25,801 nucleotides of DNA, taken from positions 1 through 25,801 of the forward strand of contig CAYFUH010000022.1 in assembly GCA_964346355.1 (NCBI GenBank), read 5' to 3'. A model generated the notes under the pieces. The model made no database searches. It was given only the letters and a program-made list of their open reading frames with translations, and was not told the origin of the DNA. Positions 15,358 to 22,947 of the stretch are shown here, one piece after another. Made by a program: the position numbers and the translations under genes. Every line of letters starts with the position of its first letter. Positions within the stretch are counted from its first letter, which is position 1. This stretch comes from UBA6115 sp964346355 (GTDB lineage Bacteria; Bacillota; Clostridia; Christensenellales; Aristaeellaceae).

Positions 15358-16071
15358 TTAGACGTTTCTGGTGCGGACGGTGTGAATGCTGTCGTTTTCG
15401 GACAATTGGTTCACCATGTCCGCGAAGTGCAGGTTGCTGGGCAAATGCAGGGTGTAGAGGTTGATATAGATATGCTCCTCCCTGCCGCTGCCGGGCAGAT
15501 GCTCCACATGAAAGTCAACATCCAGCACGTTGATGTTGTTTTTCTGGAGGTACTGGTTGATGAAGGGCAGGGTTTGCGCGCGGTTGACAAAACGGATTTC
15601 CACTTTCTTCAGCGGATTCACCTTGATGACGCGCTGCAGCACCGTCAGTACAATCATGATGAAACAGCCGATGATGAGCGCCAGGTAGTAATAGCCAAAG
15701 CCGATCATCAGACCCAGGCAGGCCACATTCCACAGGCTGGCTGCCGTGGTAAGGCCTGAAATCTTCTTTTGCGCAATAAAGATGGTGCCCGCGCCAAGAA
15801 AACCGATACCGCTGATGACCTGGGCGGAGATGCGGCCCAGGGAGATGCTGACCTCTTCATTGCCCAGTGTGCTGACGGTTGAGATCAGCAAGCCTTCCAG
15901 CACGGCCACAATGGCAGCACCCAGGCAGACGAGACTGTGTGTGCGCATGCCGGCAGGGCGGTTTTTATACTCGCGCTCAATGCCGATGACGCAGCCCACG
16001 GTCAGCGCCGCGATAATGCGGATTAACACCTCGTACCAGGTGATGTCGTTTACGGTGATTAAAAAATCCAA
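15358..16071 (-). CDS. MgtC/SapB-family membrane protein with C-terminal ACT-like domain
   Basis: A polytopic membrane protein of 237 residues. The N-terminal part carries the MgtC signature (LTVGCVIGIEREYKNRPAGM, then RTHSLVCLGAAI) and about four to five membrane segments, including GFLGAGTIF. Residues about 150-237 form a soluble ACT-like domain. MgtC proteins are linked to growth at low magnesium and control of ATP synthase or membrane potential; the function here is inferred only. The frame is open to 16104. TTG at 16071 is favoured because GGGGAGAGG lies just before it and gives MDFLITVND, a usual start. It is divergent from the ATP-grasp pair. Confidence 0.85.
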   Translation of the reverse strand: MDFLITVNDITWYEVLIRIIAALTVGCVIGIEREYKNRPAGMRTHSLVCLGAAIVAVLEGLLISTVSTLGNEEVSISLGRISAQVISGIGFLGAGTIFIAQKKISGLTTAASLWNVACLGLMIGFGYYYLALIIGCFIMIVLTVLQRVIKVNPLKKVEIRFVNRAQTLPFINQYLQKNNINVLDVDFHVEHLPGSGREEHIYINLYTLHLPSNLHFADMVNQLSENDSIHTVRTRNV

Positions 16072-16129
16072 TCGCCTCTCCCCTTTTCTGCCTGTTGTCA
16101 TCATAAACGTATGATTTCTTGATTGCGTT

Positions 16130-16159
16130 ATTTTACCACACAGTTCCGCTTTCCCGCAA
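16130..16159 (-). promoter_or_regulatory. Promoter candidate of the mgtC-like gene
   Basis: On the minus strand a TG-extended -10, TGGTAAAAT (TAAAAT at 16135-16130), has a partial -35 TTGCGG (16159-16154) 18 bases upstream. The -35 and spacer overlap the inverted repeat at 16143-16172. Confidence 0.5.
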
Positions 16160-16172
16160 GCAATCGCGGAAC
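16143..16172. repeat. Inverted repeat between divergent mgtC-like and ATP-grasp genes
   Basis: GTTCCGC (16143-16149) and GCGGAAC (16166-16172) are perfect seven-base arms separated by 16 bases. The repeat overlaps the mgtC-side -35 region and ends about 25 bases before the -10 of the ATP-grasp promoter. It has no T-run, so an operator is a better reading than a terminator. Confidence 0.5.
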
Positions 16173-16194
16173 GCTGTCTAATCCCTTAAAGCCG

Positions 16195-16203
16195 TGATAG
16201 AAT
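16195..16203 (+). promoter_or_regulatory. Extended -10 promoter candidate of the ATP-grasp pair
   Basis: TGATAGAAT is a TG-extended -10 (TAGAAT at 16198-16203), 20 bases before the ATG at 16224. No good -35 is visible at 17 bases, which is common for extended -10 promoters. Confidence 0.5.
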
Positions 16204-16223
16204 CATTCCTGGAGGGATTGTGT

Positions 16224-17081
16224 ATGAAACAGGCATGGTTGGTGGTCAACGCGTTCTTAAAGGGACAGTCGTTTGCGCGCATGGAAGCGCTGCTTAAAAA
16301 CGCGGCAGCAGAGCAGGGGGTTTCGCTTATCACCAAAACCAACGCGGATTTTATCAGGGAGGACAGCTTCAATGCAGCCCCCCGTGCCGCCATCTTTTTA
16401 GACAAGGACATCAAATTAGCCCAGCGGATGGAAAACAGGGGCATGCGTCTGTTTAACAGCGCCGCAGCCATCGCGGTGTGTGATGACAAGACGCTGAGTA
16501 CCCTGGCCTTTGAACATGCTGGCATCCCCCAGCCCAAAACCATCCTGTGCCCCATGACCTTCCCCAATATTGGCTACCCCAATCTGGATTTTCTGGATGA
16601 GGTGGCGCAGGATCTGGGCTTCCCCATGGTGGTGAAAGAAGGCAAGGGGTCTTTTGGGCAGCAGGTCTATTTAGCCCGCAACATGGATGAATTAACCGTG
16701 TTGATGCGGGAAGTTGGCCCGGCGGATATTCTGTTTCAGCAGTTTGTCGCGGAATCCTCGGGCCGGGATCTGCGGCTGTATGTGGTGGGTGATGAGGTGG
16801 TCGCGGCAATTCTGCGCGTCAACCAGAAGGATGATTTCAGGGCTAATATCGAGCACGGCGGCATCGCCTTTGCCCACACGCCCACACAGGAGGAAGCCAG
16901 CCTGGCGCTGGCCGCCAGCGCTGCCTGCGGTACGGATTTCGCGGGGGTGGACTTGCTGCTTAGCAAGGATGGCCCCTTGGTGTGCGAGGTCAACTCTAAC
17001 GCGCATTTCCTGGGTTTGATGGAAGCCACCCGCATCAACCCAGCCGTTCACATCACAAAATTATTAAAGGACGCTTTATGA
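16224..17081 (+). CDS. RimK-like ATP-grasp ligase, first of a tandem pair
   Basis: An ATP-grasp enzyme of 285 residues related to RimK, which makes amide bonds between a carboxylate and an amine through an acyl-phosphate. The N-terminal preATP-grasp domain covers about 1-100. ATP-binding Lys138 lies in FPMVVKEGKGSFGQQVYL, RDLRLYVVGDEVVAAILR gives the central strand, and GVDLLLSKDGPLVCEVNSNAHF contains Glu255 and Asn257 as metal ligands, as in active RimK enzymes. The frame is open from 16194; the ATG at 16224 follows GGAGGG by about seven bases. It overlaps the second ATP-grasp gene as ATGA. The substrate is unknown and no precursor peptide or partner pathway was recognised. Confidence 0.88.
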   Translation: MKQAWLVVNAFLKGQSFARMEALLKNAAAEQGVSLITKTNADFIREDSFNAAPRAAIFLDKDIKLAQRMENRGMRLFNSAAAIAVCDDKTLSTLAFEHAGIPQPKTILCPMTFPNIGYPNLDFLDEVAQDLGFPMVVKEGKGSFGQQVYLARNMDELTVLMREVGPADILFQQFVAESSGRDLRLYVVGDEVVAAILRVNQKDDFRANIEHGGIAFAHTPTQEEASLALAASAACGTDFAGVDLLLSKDGPLVCEVNSNAHFLGLMEATRINPAVHITKLLKDAL

Positions 17082-17914
17082 AAACCATCTGGCTTGTTTA
17101 CGAACAGAACAATGTCGCGCGGAACCAGTTTTTTATTGACCAGTGGGGATTCGCCGCAAAACAGCAACATGCTGCCATCCAACTGGTTCTGGCACATGAT
17201 TTGCAAATGGGCATCCAGGATGGCCGGCCCGCGCTTTCCCACAAGGATGGGCTGAAATTGCCGGATGCTGCTGTGATGCGCTTAAACAACCCTTTGCTTA
17301 CCGCACAGTTTGAACACATGGGCATCCCGGCTTTTAACAACAGCCATGTCGCCCGCATCTGCAACGACAAGCGCCTGACCCATCAACTAATCAGCCGTAT
17401 TACGCGGACGATGGACACGGTGTTCCTGCGCGGGGATGAAAGCACCTCGCCCCTGCCTTATCCGGTGGTCATCAAGGACGTATTCAGCTGCGGCGGCCGG
17501 GGCGTGTACCTGGCGAACAATGACCAGGCGTTTTTGGAATCCGTCGCTAAAATCCCTTCCGGCAGCGCGCTGGCGCAAAGCCTGTCTGATACCCCTGGTA
17601 AGGATGTGCGCGCCTATGTGCTGGGCAAGGAGATTATCGCCGTGTTTATGCGCCGCGCCGATCACGACTTCCGCAGCAACATCGGCCAGGGCGGGGACGC
17701 CACGCCCTTTGTCCTGCAGCCGGAGGATAAGCGCGTTGTGCGTGAGATCATTAACCTGTTTGACTTTGGCCTCGTAGGCATTGACTTCATTTTTCATGAA
17801 GGCAAACTGGTGTTTAATGAGATTGAGGACGCGGTGGGCACCCGCATGCTGTTTGCCAATGGACACAAAGACATTGTCGCGCGCTATCTGGCTTTTATTC
17901 TAAACAAGATTTGA
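17078..17914 (+). CDS. RimK-like ATP-grasp ligase, second of a tandem pair, variant metal motif
   Basis: A second ATP-grasp protein of 278 residues, divergent from its neighbour but with the same layout. It has an N-terminal Rossmann-like domain, Lys133 in YPVVIKDVFSCGGRGVYLA, KDVRAYVLGKEIIAVFMRR, and a C-terminal GIDFIFHEGKLVFNEIED. In the last motif the usual Glu-x-Asn pair reads Glu248-Ile-Glu250-Asp251, so the metal-binding Asn is replaced. The protein may have altered metal use, act on a different substrate, or be a partner subunit. The four-base ATGA overlap with the first gene suggests coupled translation in similar amounts. There is no terminator directly after it; an inverted repeat at 17934-17964 follows. 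Confidence 0.85.
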   Translation: MKTIWLVYEQNNVARNQFFIDQWGFAAKQQHAAIQLVLAHDLQMGIQDGRPALSHKDGLKLPDAAVMRLNNPLLTAQFEHMGIPAFNNSHVARICNDKRLTHQLISRITRTMDTVFLRGDESTSPLPYPVVIKDVFSCGGRGVYLANNDQAFLESVAKIPSGSALAQSLSDTPGKDVRAYVLGKEIIAVFMRRADHDFRSNIGQGGDATPFVLQPEDKRVVREIINLFDFGLVGIDFIFHEGKLVFNEIEDAVGTRMLFANGHKDIVARYLAFILNKI

Positions 17915-17933
17915 TATGTATCTGTTTGCGAGA

Positions 17934-17964
17934 AGCCCCCTAAACTTGATTCTGTGTAGGGGCT
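17934..17964. repeat. Inverted repeat overlapping the smr promoter
   Basis: AGCCCC (17934-17939) and GGGGCT (17959-17964) can pair, extended by TA/TA with one bulged C. The loop contains the -35 of the downstream promoter. No T-run follows, so it could be an operator or a weak transcript end of the ATP-grasp genes. Confidence 0.4.
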
Positions 17965-17974
17965 GTATTATACT
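17946..17974 (+). promoter_or_regulatory. Promoter of smr-cotH-like genes
   Basis: TTGATT (17946-17951) and TATACT (17969-17974) are spaced exactly 17 bases apart, 28 bases before the ATG at 18003. An overlapping TATTAT (17966-17971) is an alternative -10. Confidence 0.7.
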
Positions 17975-18002
17975 GTTGATGATTTTCTACTGAGGTGATT
18001 GA

Positions 18003-18236
18003 ATGGAACTGGACCTGCACGGAAAGAACTTGTTTCAAGCAAAAACCGCGGTGATGTCCGCGCTGGCCCGTGCCACCGCCGCTGATTACCGGCTGAAAAT
18101 CATCCATGGACACAAGCAGGGCAGCGCAATCCGCGATATGGTACGCAGTGAGTTTAACAACCACCCGCGCGTCATCCGGATGGAAAGCAGCCCCAACCCC
18201 GGACAGACGATTTTCGTACTCAGAGAGTACGCATGA
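18003..18236 (+). CDS. Stand-alone Smr (MutS2 C-terminal-like) domain protein
   Basis: A 77-residue protein that consists only of an Smr domain. The N-terminal LDLHG and the later IIHGHKQGSAIRDMVRSEF are the two family signatures; the second is the HGxG-type nucleic-acid/catalytic loop. Smr domains nick or bind DNA or cleave RNA, for example at collided ribosomes; stand-alone short versions are common but little studied. GAGGTG precedes the ATG. It lies 19 bases before the large CotH-like gene and shares its promoter. The role cannot be narrowed further from sequence. Confidence 0.85.
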   Translation: MELDLHGKNLFQAKTAVMSALARATAADYRLKIIHGHKQGSAIRDMVRSEFNNHPRVIRMESSPNPGQTIFVLREYA

Positions 18237-18255
18237 ACCCCAAAAAAGGAGCAGT

Positions 18256-21200
18256 ATGACCCAACGTCCTGGCCGCAGACCCGTACGGCGCGCACACCGC
18301 AGGGAAGACCGCCTTGGTCTTTTGATATTTTGTGTTGCCCTTATCGCGCTCTTGGTGATTATTTCACCGCTTGATGTCACCCAAAAAGCGCTCAATGTAG
18401 ACCCCACCGCGCCTACATCCGGCAGCACGGGCCTTCGTATAACAGAGTTGATGGCAGACAATTCCTCCGCCTTCCCGGATGAAAACGGCAATTTCCCGGA
18501 CTGGCTGGAATTGACCAATGTTGCTGATAACCCCATCAATTTAAAGAATCGGGCGCTGTCCAACCGACCTGACCGCGCGCGCTTTATCTTCCCGGATATC
18601 ACGCTGGCGCCCGGTGAGCGCATCATTGTATATTGCGACAACACCAACCAGAACGAGCCGGGCAAACCCCTGCACGCCAAGTTTAAAATTTCCAGCATCA
18701 CAGCCAGCGTCTACCTGTTTGATACCAACGGCTATGTGATTGACAAGGTGGAGGACACCCCCACCTTAAACGCCAATGAATCCTTCGCGCTGATGGAAAA
18801 CGGGGCGTTTGAGAAGACCGACCTGTATACCCCCGGCTTCCCCAACACGGAGGAAGGCCACGCAGCCTATATGTCCTCCTACCTGATTGAGTCGGGTACC
18901 CTGGTCATCAGCGAGATCTGCCCCGCGCCCCGCAGCGGTTTGCGGGATGAGGACGGCGAATTGAGCGACTGGATTGAATTAAAAAACAACAGCAACGCGC
19001 CCATCGCGCTGGACGTGTTCGCGCTGTCGGACAACGAGGACCGCCCCATCAAGTGGGTTTTCCCGGAGGACGCCGTCATCGCGCCCCATGGCCGTTATCT
19101 GGTTTTCGCTTCCGGTAAAAACCGCGAGAACGCAGGCAACATCCCGCACACCAATTTCTCTTTGGCTGGTGAAGGTGAAACGGTCACCTTATCCACAGTG
19201 AAAGGCCAGCTGCTGGACCGGGTGACCTACCCGAACATGCCGGTTGACCATTCCTTTGGCCGAAACGAGGAAACCGGGGAGTGGGAGGTGTTTGAGGTGC
19301 CCACCCCGGGCGTTTCCAACGACAAGGTGGGCTTTCACAAAGCGGATGAGTACATGCGCGCCATCAACCCCTACAAGATTTATATCTCCGAGGTGATGAG
19401 CAGCAACGATACCATAGCCCCGTCCGCGGGCGGCCCGTTTTCAGACTGGGTGGAGCTTATCAGCTATGCTGATGTTGTCCAGGATATCAGCCACTGGGGC
19501 TTGTCCGACAACCTGAACTGGCCGCGCAAGTGGCAGTTTCCGCAAGGCACCAGCATCTGGCCGGGTGAGCACAAGGTAATCCACTTAAGCAAAAGCAAAA
19601 CGCCGGGGTCGGACGCCTCCGCCCTGCACGCCAGCTTCGCAGTGAAGCGCGCAGGCGGCGAGGTGATGACGCTGTCTGACAGCGATGGACGGGTGCTGGA
19701 CCGGATTGTCACACCAGAAATCCCAACCGATATTTCCTACGGCCGCTCCCCCGGGAAAGAAGGCTTTTTTTATTTCGACGTACCCACCCCTGGCGCCGCC
19801 AATTCTGTTGGTTTTTTTGGCTACGCACCGACGCCCGCTTTTTCCACCGCGGGCGGGCTGTACCAGCAGGACATGAAGCTCGAAATCACCATCCCCAAAG
19901 GCGGGGAGATCCGCTATACCCTGGACGGCTCCATTCCGACCATTGCAAACAGCAGGGTGTATGAAGGCCCCATTCCCATCACAGACACAACCGTGGTGCG
20001 TGCCCGCGGGTTTAAGGAAGGGCTGCAGCCCTCCCCCGTCATTACCTCCACCTATGTGATGAAGACCTACTTCACCCTGCCGGTTGTCTGCCTGACCACC
20101 GACCCCATTGAGTTGTGGGATCCAGACCAGGGCATGCTGGCCATTGGCGAGGGGATTGATATCCTTCAGTATGAGAAGATTCCCTTCAAAAACCCCTACC
20201 CGACCTACGCGGTGCATGGCAAGAAACACCGGCCTGGTTATGCGGAGATGTTCCGCCAAAACCAGCAGGAAGCTGTCTTCAGCCAGGGCGTTACCTTTGG
20301 CTTGATCGGGCAATATTCCCTAGATATGCCGCAAAAATCCTTCAAGGTGCAGTCACGCGCCCGGTTTGGCAGCAAATACATCCATGCCGCCCTGTTTGAT
20401 GACCGGCCCTTTGATGTCTACAAATCCTTCGTGCTGCGCGTCAGCGGCAACGACGCGGTATGGACGCGCATGGCCGACGGCGTGCAGTCCCGCCTGGTTG
20501 ATCAATTGGATACCACCGTGATCCACCAGGCCTGGAACCCTGTCATCGTCTACCTCAACGGCCAGTATTGGGGCCAGTACAACATGCGCGAGCGTGTCAG
20601 CCGGTACTTTGTGGCCCAGCATGAGGGCATGGACATCAAAGACGCGGACAACATGACCATCCTGGAGGGCAACAGCAAGTCCTACTGGGGCAGCAACGCC
20701 GAATACAAGGAGCTGTTGGCCAAGGCGAAGACACTGTCCCCAGGCAAGAATCCGGATGACTTGAAGTATCTGACTGACCGCATTGATGTTGAAAACTATT
20801 TTGACTACATGAGCCTGGAGGCCTTCTTCGCCAATACGGATACCGGTAACATCCGCTATTACAAGCTGGACGACAGCGAGCAGTGGCGCTGGATCCTGTA
20901 CGACCTGGACTATGGCCTGTTCAACTCCAATGCCAACGGCATCCGGAATATCCTCAACCCCAAGGGCACTGGCGTGAATAACGCGATTGACAACACCCTC
21001 ATCCGCAAGCTGCTGGAAAACGCCGAAATGCAGGATCTCTTCCTGCGCCGCTTTGGCGCCATCTTTCAAAAGCTGACCAGCGATGTGATGCTTGCGCAGA
21101 TTGATGAGTGCTACAACATCCTGCAGCCGGAGATGATGATGCATTATGAGCGCTGGTCGGCCTACCACTTAAAGAGCATCTCATCAGAGCAGCCGCAGAC

Positions 21201-21372
21201 CGTGGACGGTTCCATGCGCTATTGGAACGCGCGCGTAGACCGGATGAAAAACGTGGTGAAAAAACGCCCCACCATCTGCTGGGACCAGGTAAAGGAATGG
21301 TTCAAGCTGACAGACGCACAGTTAACGGAGTATTTCGGCCCCCGGCCCGAGATGCCGCCCGGTGTGATTTGA
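18256..21372 (+). CDS. Membrane-anchored protein with three lamin-tail domains, chitobiase-type domain and CotH kinase domain
   Basis: A 1038-residue cell-surface protein. An Arg-rich N-terminus and one hydrophobic segment (about 22-39) form a signal anchor. Three lamin-tail (LTD) repeats start near residues 60 (LRITELMADN), 216 (LVISEICPAP) and 375 (IYISEVMSSN), each with a DW-ELxN/S core. A CHB_HEX_C-type beta-sandwich covers about 526-600 (IRYTLDGSIPT). From about 606 to 1000 is a CotH kinase domain, with YNMRERVSRYF and the metal motif DLDYG (Asp883, Asp885). CotH kinases phosphorylate spore-coat proteins in Bacillus; here the target is probably an exported protein. The ATG at 18256 follows AAGGAG; the frame is open further upstream, but that part overlaps smr. 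A strong terminator follows. Confidence 0.9.
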   Translation: MTQRPGRRPVRRAHRREDRLGLLIFCVALIALLVIISPLDVTQKALNVDPTAPTSGSTGLRITELMADNSSAFPDENGNFPDWLELTNVADNPINLKNRALSNRPDRARFIFPDITLAPGERIIVYCDNTNQNEPGKPLHAKFKISSITASVYLFDTNGYVIDKVEDTPTLNANESFALMENGAFEKTDLYTPGFPNTEEGHAAYMSSYLIESGTLVISEICPAPRSGLRDEDGELSDWIELKNNSNAPIALDVFALSDNEDRPIKWVFPEDAVIAPHGRYLVFASGKNRENAGNIPHTNFSLAGEGETVTLSTVKGQLLDRVTYPNMPVDHSFGRNEETGEWEVFEVPTPGVSNDKVGFHKADEYMRAINPYKIYISEVMSSNDTIAPSAGGPFSDWVELISYADVVQDISHWGLSDNLNWPRKWQFPQGTSIWPGEHKVIHLSKSKTPGSDASALHASFAVKRAGGEVMTLSDSDGRVLDRIVTPEIPTDISYGRSPGKEGFFYFDVPTPGAANSVGFFGYAPTPAFSTAGGLYQQDMKLEITIPKGGEIRYTLDGSIPTIANSRVYEGPIPITDTTVVRARGFKEGLQPSPVITSTYVMKTYFTLPVVCLTTDPIELWDPDQGMLAIGEGIDILQYEKIPFKNPYPTYAVHGKKHRPGYAEMFRQNQQEAVFSQGVTFGLIGQYSLDMPQKSFKVQSRARFGSKYIHAALFDDRPFDVYKSFVLRVSGNDAVWTRMADGVQSRLVDQLDTTVIHQAWNPVIVYLNGQYWGQYNMRERVSRYFVAQHEGMDIKDADNMTILEGNSKSYWGSNAEYKELLAKAKTLSPGKNPDDLKYLTDRIDVENYFDYMSLEAFFANTDTGNIRYYKLDDSEQWRWILYDLDYGLFNSNANGIRNILNPKGTGVNNAIDNTLIRKLLENAEMQDLFLRRFGAIFQKLTSDVMLAQIDECYNILQPEMMMHYERWSAYHLKSISSEQPQTVDGSMRYWNARVDRMKNVVKKRPTICWDQVKEWFKLTDAQLTEYFGPRPEMPPGVI

Positions 21373-21397
21373 TCCTTTGATTGCAACCTGAAAAAGC

Positions 21398-21429
21398 GCA
21401 AAAAAGCGGCAACCCTGCCGCTTTTTTGC
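21398..21429. terminator. Strong bidirectional terminator after the CotH-like gene
   Basis: A 14-base perfect stem, GCAAAAAAGCGGCA / TGCCGCTTTTTTGC, with an ACCC loop. It has six-base A and T runs, so it can stop the plus-strand CotH-like transcript as well as the minus-strand small gene ending at 21444. Confidence 0.95.
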
Positions 21430-21443
21430 ACCTTGTGATTGGC

Positions 21444-21584
21444 TTATTTCTTGTTGAGCATGTTTTTGATTAAACCGACGATGGCAGTCAGCACGCCGCC
21501 GCCCACACCGCCGCCCAGGATGCTGGCGATGATGCTGCCAATATCTGTGCTGCCGGACGCGGAATTGACCACGCCCAACAGGCC
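21444..21584 (-). CDS. Glycine-rich small hydrophobic protein, N-terminus lost in assembly gap
   Basis: The minus strand encodes 46 residues before a TAA at 21446-21444. They comprise a Ser/Thr segment (NSASGSTDIGSI), then IIASILGGGVGGGVLTAIVG, ending LIKNMLNKK. The composition (Gly/Val/Ile/Leu, lysine-rich tail) suggests a short membrane-associated or amphipathic protein with a Gly-zipper-like segment. The start is missing because the frame runs into 100 N at 21585. The frame just beyond the gap cannot be joined with certainty because the gap length is probably arbitrary. A strong terminator lies 15 bases after the stop, which supports a real gene. No function is recognised. Confidence 0.6.
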   Translation of the reverse strand, partial: GLLGVVNSASGSTDIGSIIASILGGGVGGGVLTAIVGLIKNMLNKK

Positions 21585-21684
21585 NNNNNNNNNNNNNNNN
21601 NNNNNNNNNNNNNNNNNNNNNNNNNNNNNNNNNNNNNNNNNNNNNNNNNNNNNNNNNNNNNNNNNNNNNNNNNNNNNNNNNNNN
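21585..21684. other. Assembly gap (100 N)
   Basis: Exactly 100 unknown bases, the conventional placeholder for a gap of unknown size. It interrupts the glycine-rich small gene on the minus strand; a GC-rich or repetitive Gly-coding stretch could explain the break. Confidence 0.95.
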
Positions 21685-21750
21685 GCCTTCCAGCTGTCTG
21701 CTGATACCGAAAATATACCCAGCGTAAACGGTTTTTATGCGCAAAACGGC

Positions 21751-22674
21751 TTATTGCTTGTTTAAAAATTCTTCCGCCTGCTTGAGAATGATCCGCACAT
21801 CGCTGAAGGACAGCTTGCGGTAAGCCTGGTCATACGGAAGTATGTGCGCCTGCACGTCATCGCCAGAGGCAATGCCCTGGGTGCAGTCAAAGGTGGCCAG
21901 GAAGTAAGTAAAATGCTTCAGCATCCCGCGGCCCTGCGGATAGACGATGTCCCCGCCAAAACCGGGCACAATGCGCGCGGTGATGCCGGTTTCCTCATAG
22001 ATCTCCCGCAGCGCGGTCTGGGTTTCATTCTCCCCTTCCTCCACATGGCCTTTGGGCAGGCCCGTGTTACCGGACAATTCCGTCACCAGCACATAAAGGC
22101 GCTCGCCATCCTGCTCGCAATAAAGCACCGCGCCGGCGGAATATTCGTGCTTATAGGCGGCAAACAGCGCCTTCTTGGTTAAAACACAGGTGTAAACCGA
22201 TTGCCCGTTGGCCGTTTGTTCCTGCTTGCGGATGGCGAAACTGAGCGTTGTGTAAAAGCCCAGGTTGTCCCCCAGGCTCATCGCCGTAATCTCCATTAGG
22301 CCTAGGGAACAAAAGGATTCGACAATCAGCCTGCGCCCCAGGCCGCGGCGCTGGTAGCTGGGGTGCACCGCGATGGTCAGCACCCGGGCAAAGCCCGGAT
22401 TGCGCTCCTCAACAGACAGGATGCCAATGACGCGGCCATATTGGACAAAGCCAAATATGTGAAAGATTTCCATGGACTGCCAGGCGGACATCATGCGCTT
22501 GTACTGGGTTGGGGTCAAGTGATGGGTGCAGGGCGCCAGCAGCTCGGCCACGCCGGGCAGGTGCAGGCGGTTTTTCAGGTTGACAAACATGGGCCTGGAC
22601 CTGTGGATGCTCTGGCTGATTTGCGGCTTGGTCTGTGCTAACCTGGGGCTTGATGTGTCATGATGTAAACTCAT
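21751..22674 (-). CDS. GNAT acetyltransferase-Nudix hydrolase fusion
   Basis: A 307-residue two-domain protein. Residues about 28-170 are GNAT-like, with the acetyl-CoA loop HPSYQRRGLGRRLIVESF and FYTTLSFAIRK. Residues about 180-307 are a Nudix hydrolase whose box GHVEEGENETQTALREIYEE (followed by TGI) fits GX5EX7REUXEEXGU exactly. The Nudix part resembles diadenosine-tetraphosphate hydrolases (LPKGH, HFTYFLATF). Nudix enzymes split nucleoside-diphosphate-linked compounds; the GNAT substrate is unknown. The ATG at 22674 has GGAG about 13 bases upstream, a long spacing, so a start at the Met 28 codons further in (MFVNLKNR) is possible. It has its own promoter at 22762-22790. Confidence 0.88.
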   Translation of the reverse strand: MSLHHDTSSPRLAQTKPQISQSIHRSRPMFVNLKNRLHLPGVAELLAPCTHHLTPTQYKRMMSAWQSMEIFHIFGFVQYGRVIGILSVEERNPGFARVLTIAVHPSYQRRGLGRRLIVESFCSLGLMEITAMSLGDNLGFYTTLSFAIRKQEQTANGQSVYTCVLTKKALFAAYKHEYSAGAVLYCEQDGERLYVLVTELSGNTGLPKGHVEEGENETQTALREIYEETGITARIVPGFGGDIVYPQGRGMLKHFTYFLATFDCTQGIASGDDVQAHILPYDQAYRKLSFSDVRIILKQAEEFLNKQ

Positions 22675-22761
22675 AAAGAATGATTCACTCCAAATTTGAT
22701 GCTCTGCTTCGCAAGGCGCCGCAACACGTTGGTTGCCGCGCTTTTATATCGTACGTCTACC

Positions 22762-22790
22762 ATACTATGTAAGCGCGCAGCCCCTGTCAA
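22762..22790 (-). promoter_or_regulatory. Promoter of the GNAT-Nudix gene
   Basis: On the minus strand a perfect -35 TTGACA (22790-22785) is 17 bases from TAGTAT (22767-22762). The roughly 80-base leader contains an imperfect hairpin (GCGGCAAC pairing with GTTGCGGC at seven of eight positions, about 22720-22741). Confidence 0.75.
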
Positions 22791-22897
22791 TCGTCTGGAA
22801 CCCACTGCAAACAACGCGAATCAATAAATGTAGGACAATCTTGCTTGTTTTTCGGAATCTTTGTGACCAACTGGTTTATTTATCAGCAAATTTAGGG

Positions 22898-22903
22898 TAT
22901 ACT
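22898..22903 (+). promoter_or_regulatory. Probable -10 of the nagA promoter
   Basis: TATACT (22898-22903) lies 44 bases before the nagA ATG; a weak TTTATT (22875-22880) sits 17 bases upstream as a possible -35. The hexamer TATCAG occurs twice (22881-22886 and 22903-22908), 22 bases apart on the same face of the helix and around the -10. It may mark a regulator site. Confidence 0.45.
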
Positions 22904-22947
22904 ATCAGTGTATTTAACCTACAAGTACGGACGATGGAGAAAATGAC

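Noticed and set aside
18106..18255. 50-codon upstream extension of the CotH-like gene, overlapping smr
   Set aside because: It is an out-of-frame shadow of the Smr coding sequence; the start at 18256 has AAGGAG and precedes a signal anchor.
21322..21765. Open frames that read through the 100-N gap on both strands
   Set aside because: They exist only because N was translated as X; the minus-strand coding frame ending at 21444 is different and has better composition.
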